Assembly: GCA_905221605.1 (NCBI GenBank)
Contig: CAJNDS010001002.1
Span: 180,337-242,336, forward strand
Origin: Symbiodinium natans
Taxonomy: Eukaryota > Sar > Dinophyceae > Suessiales > Symbiodiniaceae
Direction: 5' to 3'
Length of the DNA: 62,000 nucleotides
In this document: positions 61,933 through 62,000 of the stretch, piece by piece
Position numbering within the stretch: the first letter of the stretch is position 1
Layout: the number at the start of each line of letters is the position of its first letter
Made by a program: the position numbers and the translations under genes
Notes under the pieces: model-generated
Databases searched by the model: none
What the model was told of the DNA's origin: nothing
Seen by the model: only the letters and a program-made list of their open reading frames with translations

Positions 61933-62000
61933 GAAGCCTGCACCATCTTCACCGGCATCGGTGCTGGCCGGACCTGCCAGAATTCTTTGCTGCTTTTGGC
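61933..62000 (+). repeat. Repeated segment, copy 3 (runs off the window)
   Basis: AGGAAGCCTGCACCATCTTC and the following 45 bases match the head of copies 1 and 2. Confidence 0.7.

Overview
The window looks like nuclear DNA of a dinoflagellate, probably Symbiodiniaceae or a relative; I infer the taxon and cannot confirm it. Three things point there. Degenerate and perfect CCCTAAA/TTTAGGG (plant/alga-type telomere) repeats are sprinkled through almost all non-element DNA. Real coding signal outside the element is limited to scattered short exon-like or broken fragments. Both LTRs of the large retroelement carry ATTTTGGCTCAAG, which equals the 3' part of the dinoflagellate trans-spliced leader.

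The centre (28711-45615) is one 16.9 kb LTR retrotransposon with 294-bp LTRs that differ at a single position, so it inserted recently. It sits inside a TATG/TATATG microsatellite with a possible 4-bp ATAT target duplication. ORF1 (ATG 29189 to 38746, 3185 aa) reads: acidic leader, Ty3/gypsy-like capsid, two CCCH zinc fingers, retropepsin-like protease, Cys-cluster plus membrane helix, RT thumb/connection, RNase H, unknown alpha/beta region, integrase (HHCC, D-D-35-E, GPY/F-like), Rossmann-like region, and the first residues of RT fingers. The second frame (open 38716-44670, -1 relative to ORF1) continues RT fingers and palm with the catalytic YVDD. It then encodes a protein with a good internal start (39919): a KptA/Tpt1 RNA 2'-phosphotransferase-like domain, a C2H2 finger, two RanBP2-type fingers, a membrane helix, a SWIM finger and a PLD/Zucchini-like nuclease domain. 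The RT is therefore split: thumb and RNase H precede the integrase, fingers and palm follow it. Nine copies of a 21-nt GC-rich dyad motif with compensatory base changes are scattered through the element.

Left flank (1-28592): mostly non-coding, with telomere-like runs, homopolymer G tracts, (TA)n, a 610-bp triplet tract (18823-19431), and a few minus-strand coding remnants (ion channel near 1.7-1.95 kb, MYND finger near 15.6 kb, kinase C-lobe near 24.95 kb). Right flank (45616-62000): (TA)/(TATATG) microsatellites, AT-rich ~288-bp satellite (48.0-48.85 kb), a C/A-rich inverted repeat (49.57-49.85 kb), four copies of a poly-G/(TA)n module, a palindrome-rich 282-bp satellite (51.3-52.06 kb), a ~69-bp minisatellite (53.1-53.9 kb), a kinase glycine-loop exon (55.4-55.6 kb, minus) and a thrice-repeated segment (58.2-62.0 kb).

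All identifications are from reading motifs by eye; no search was run.
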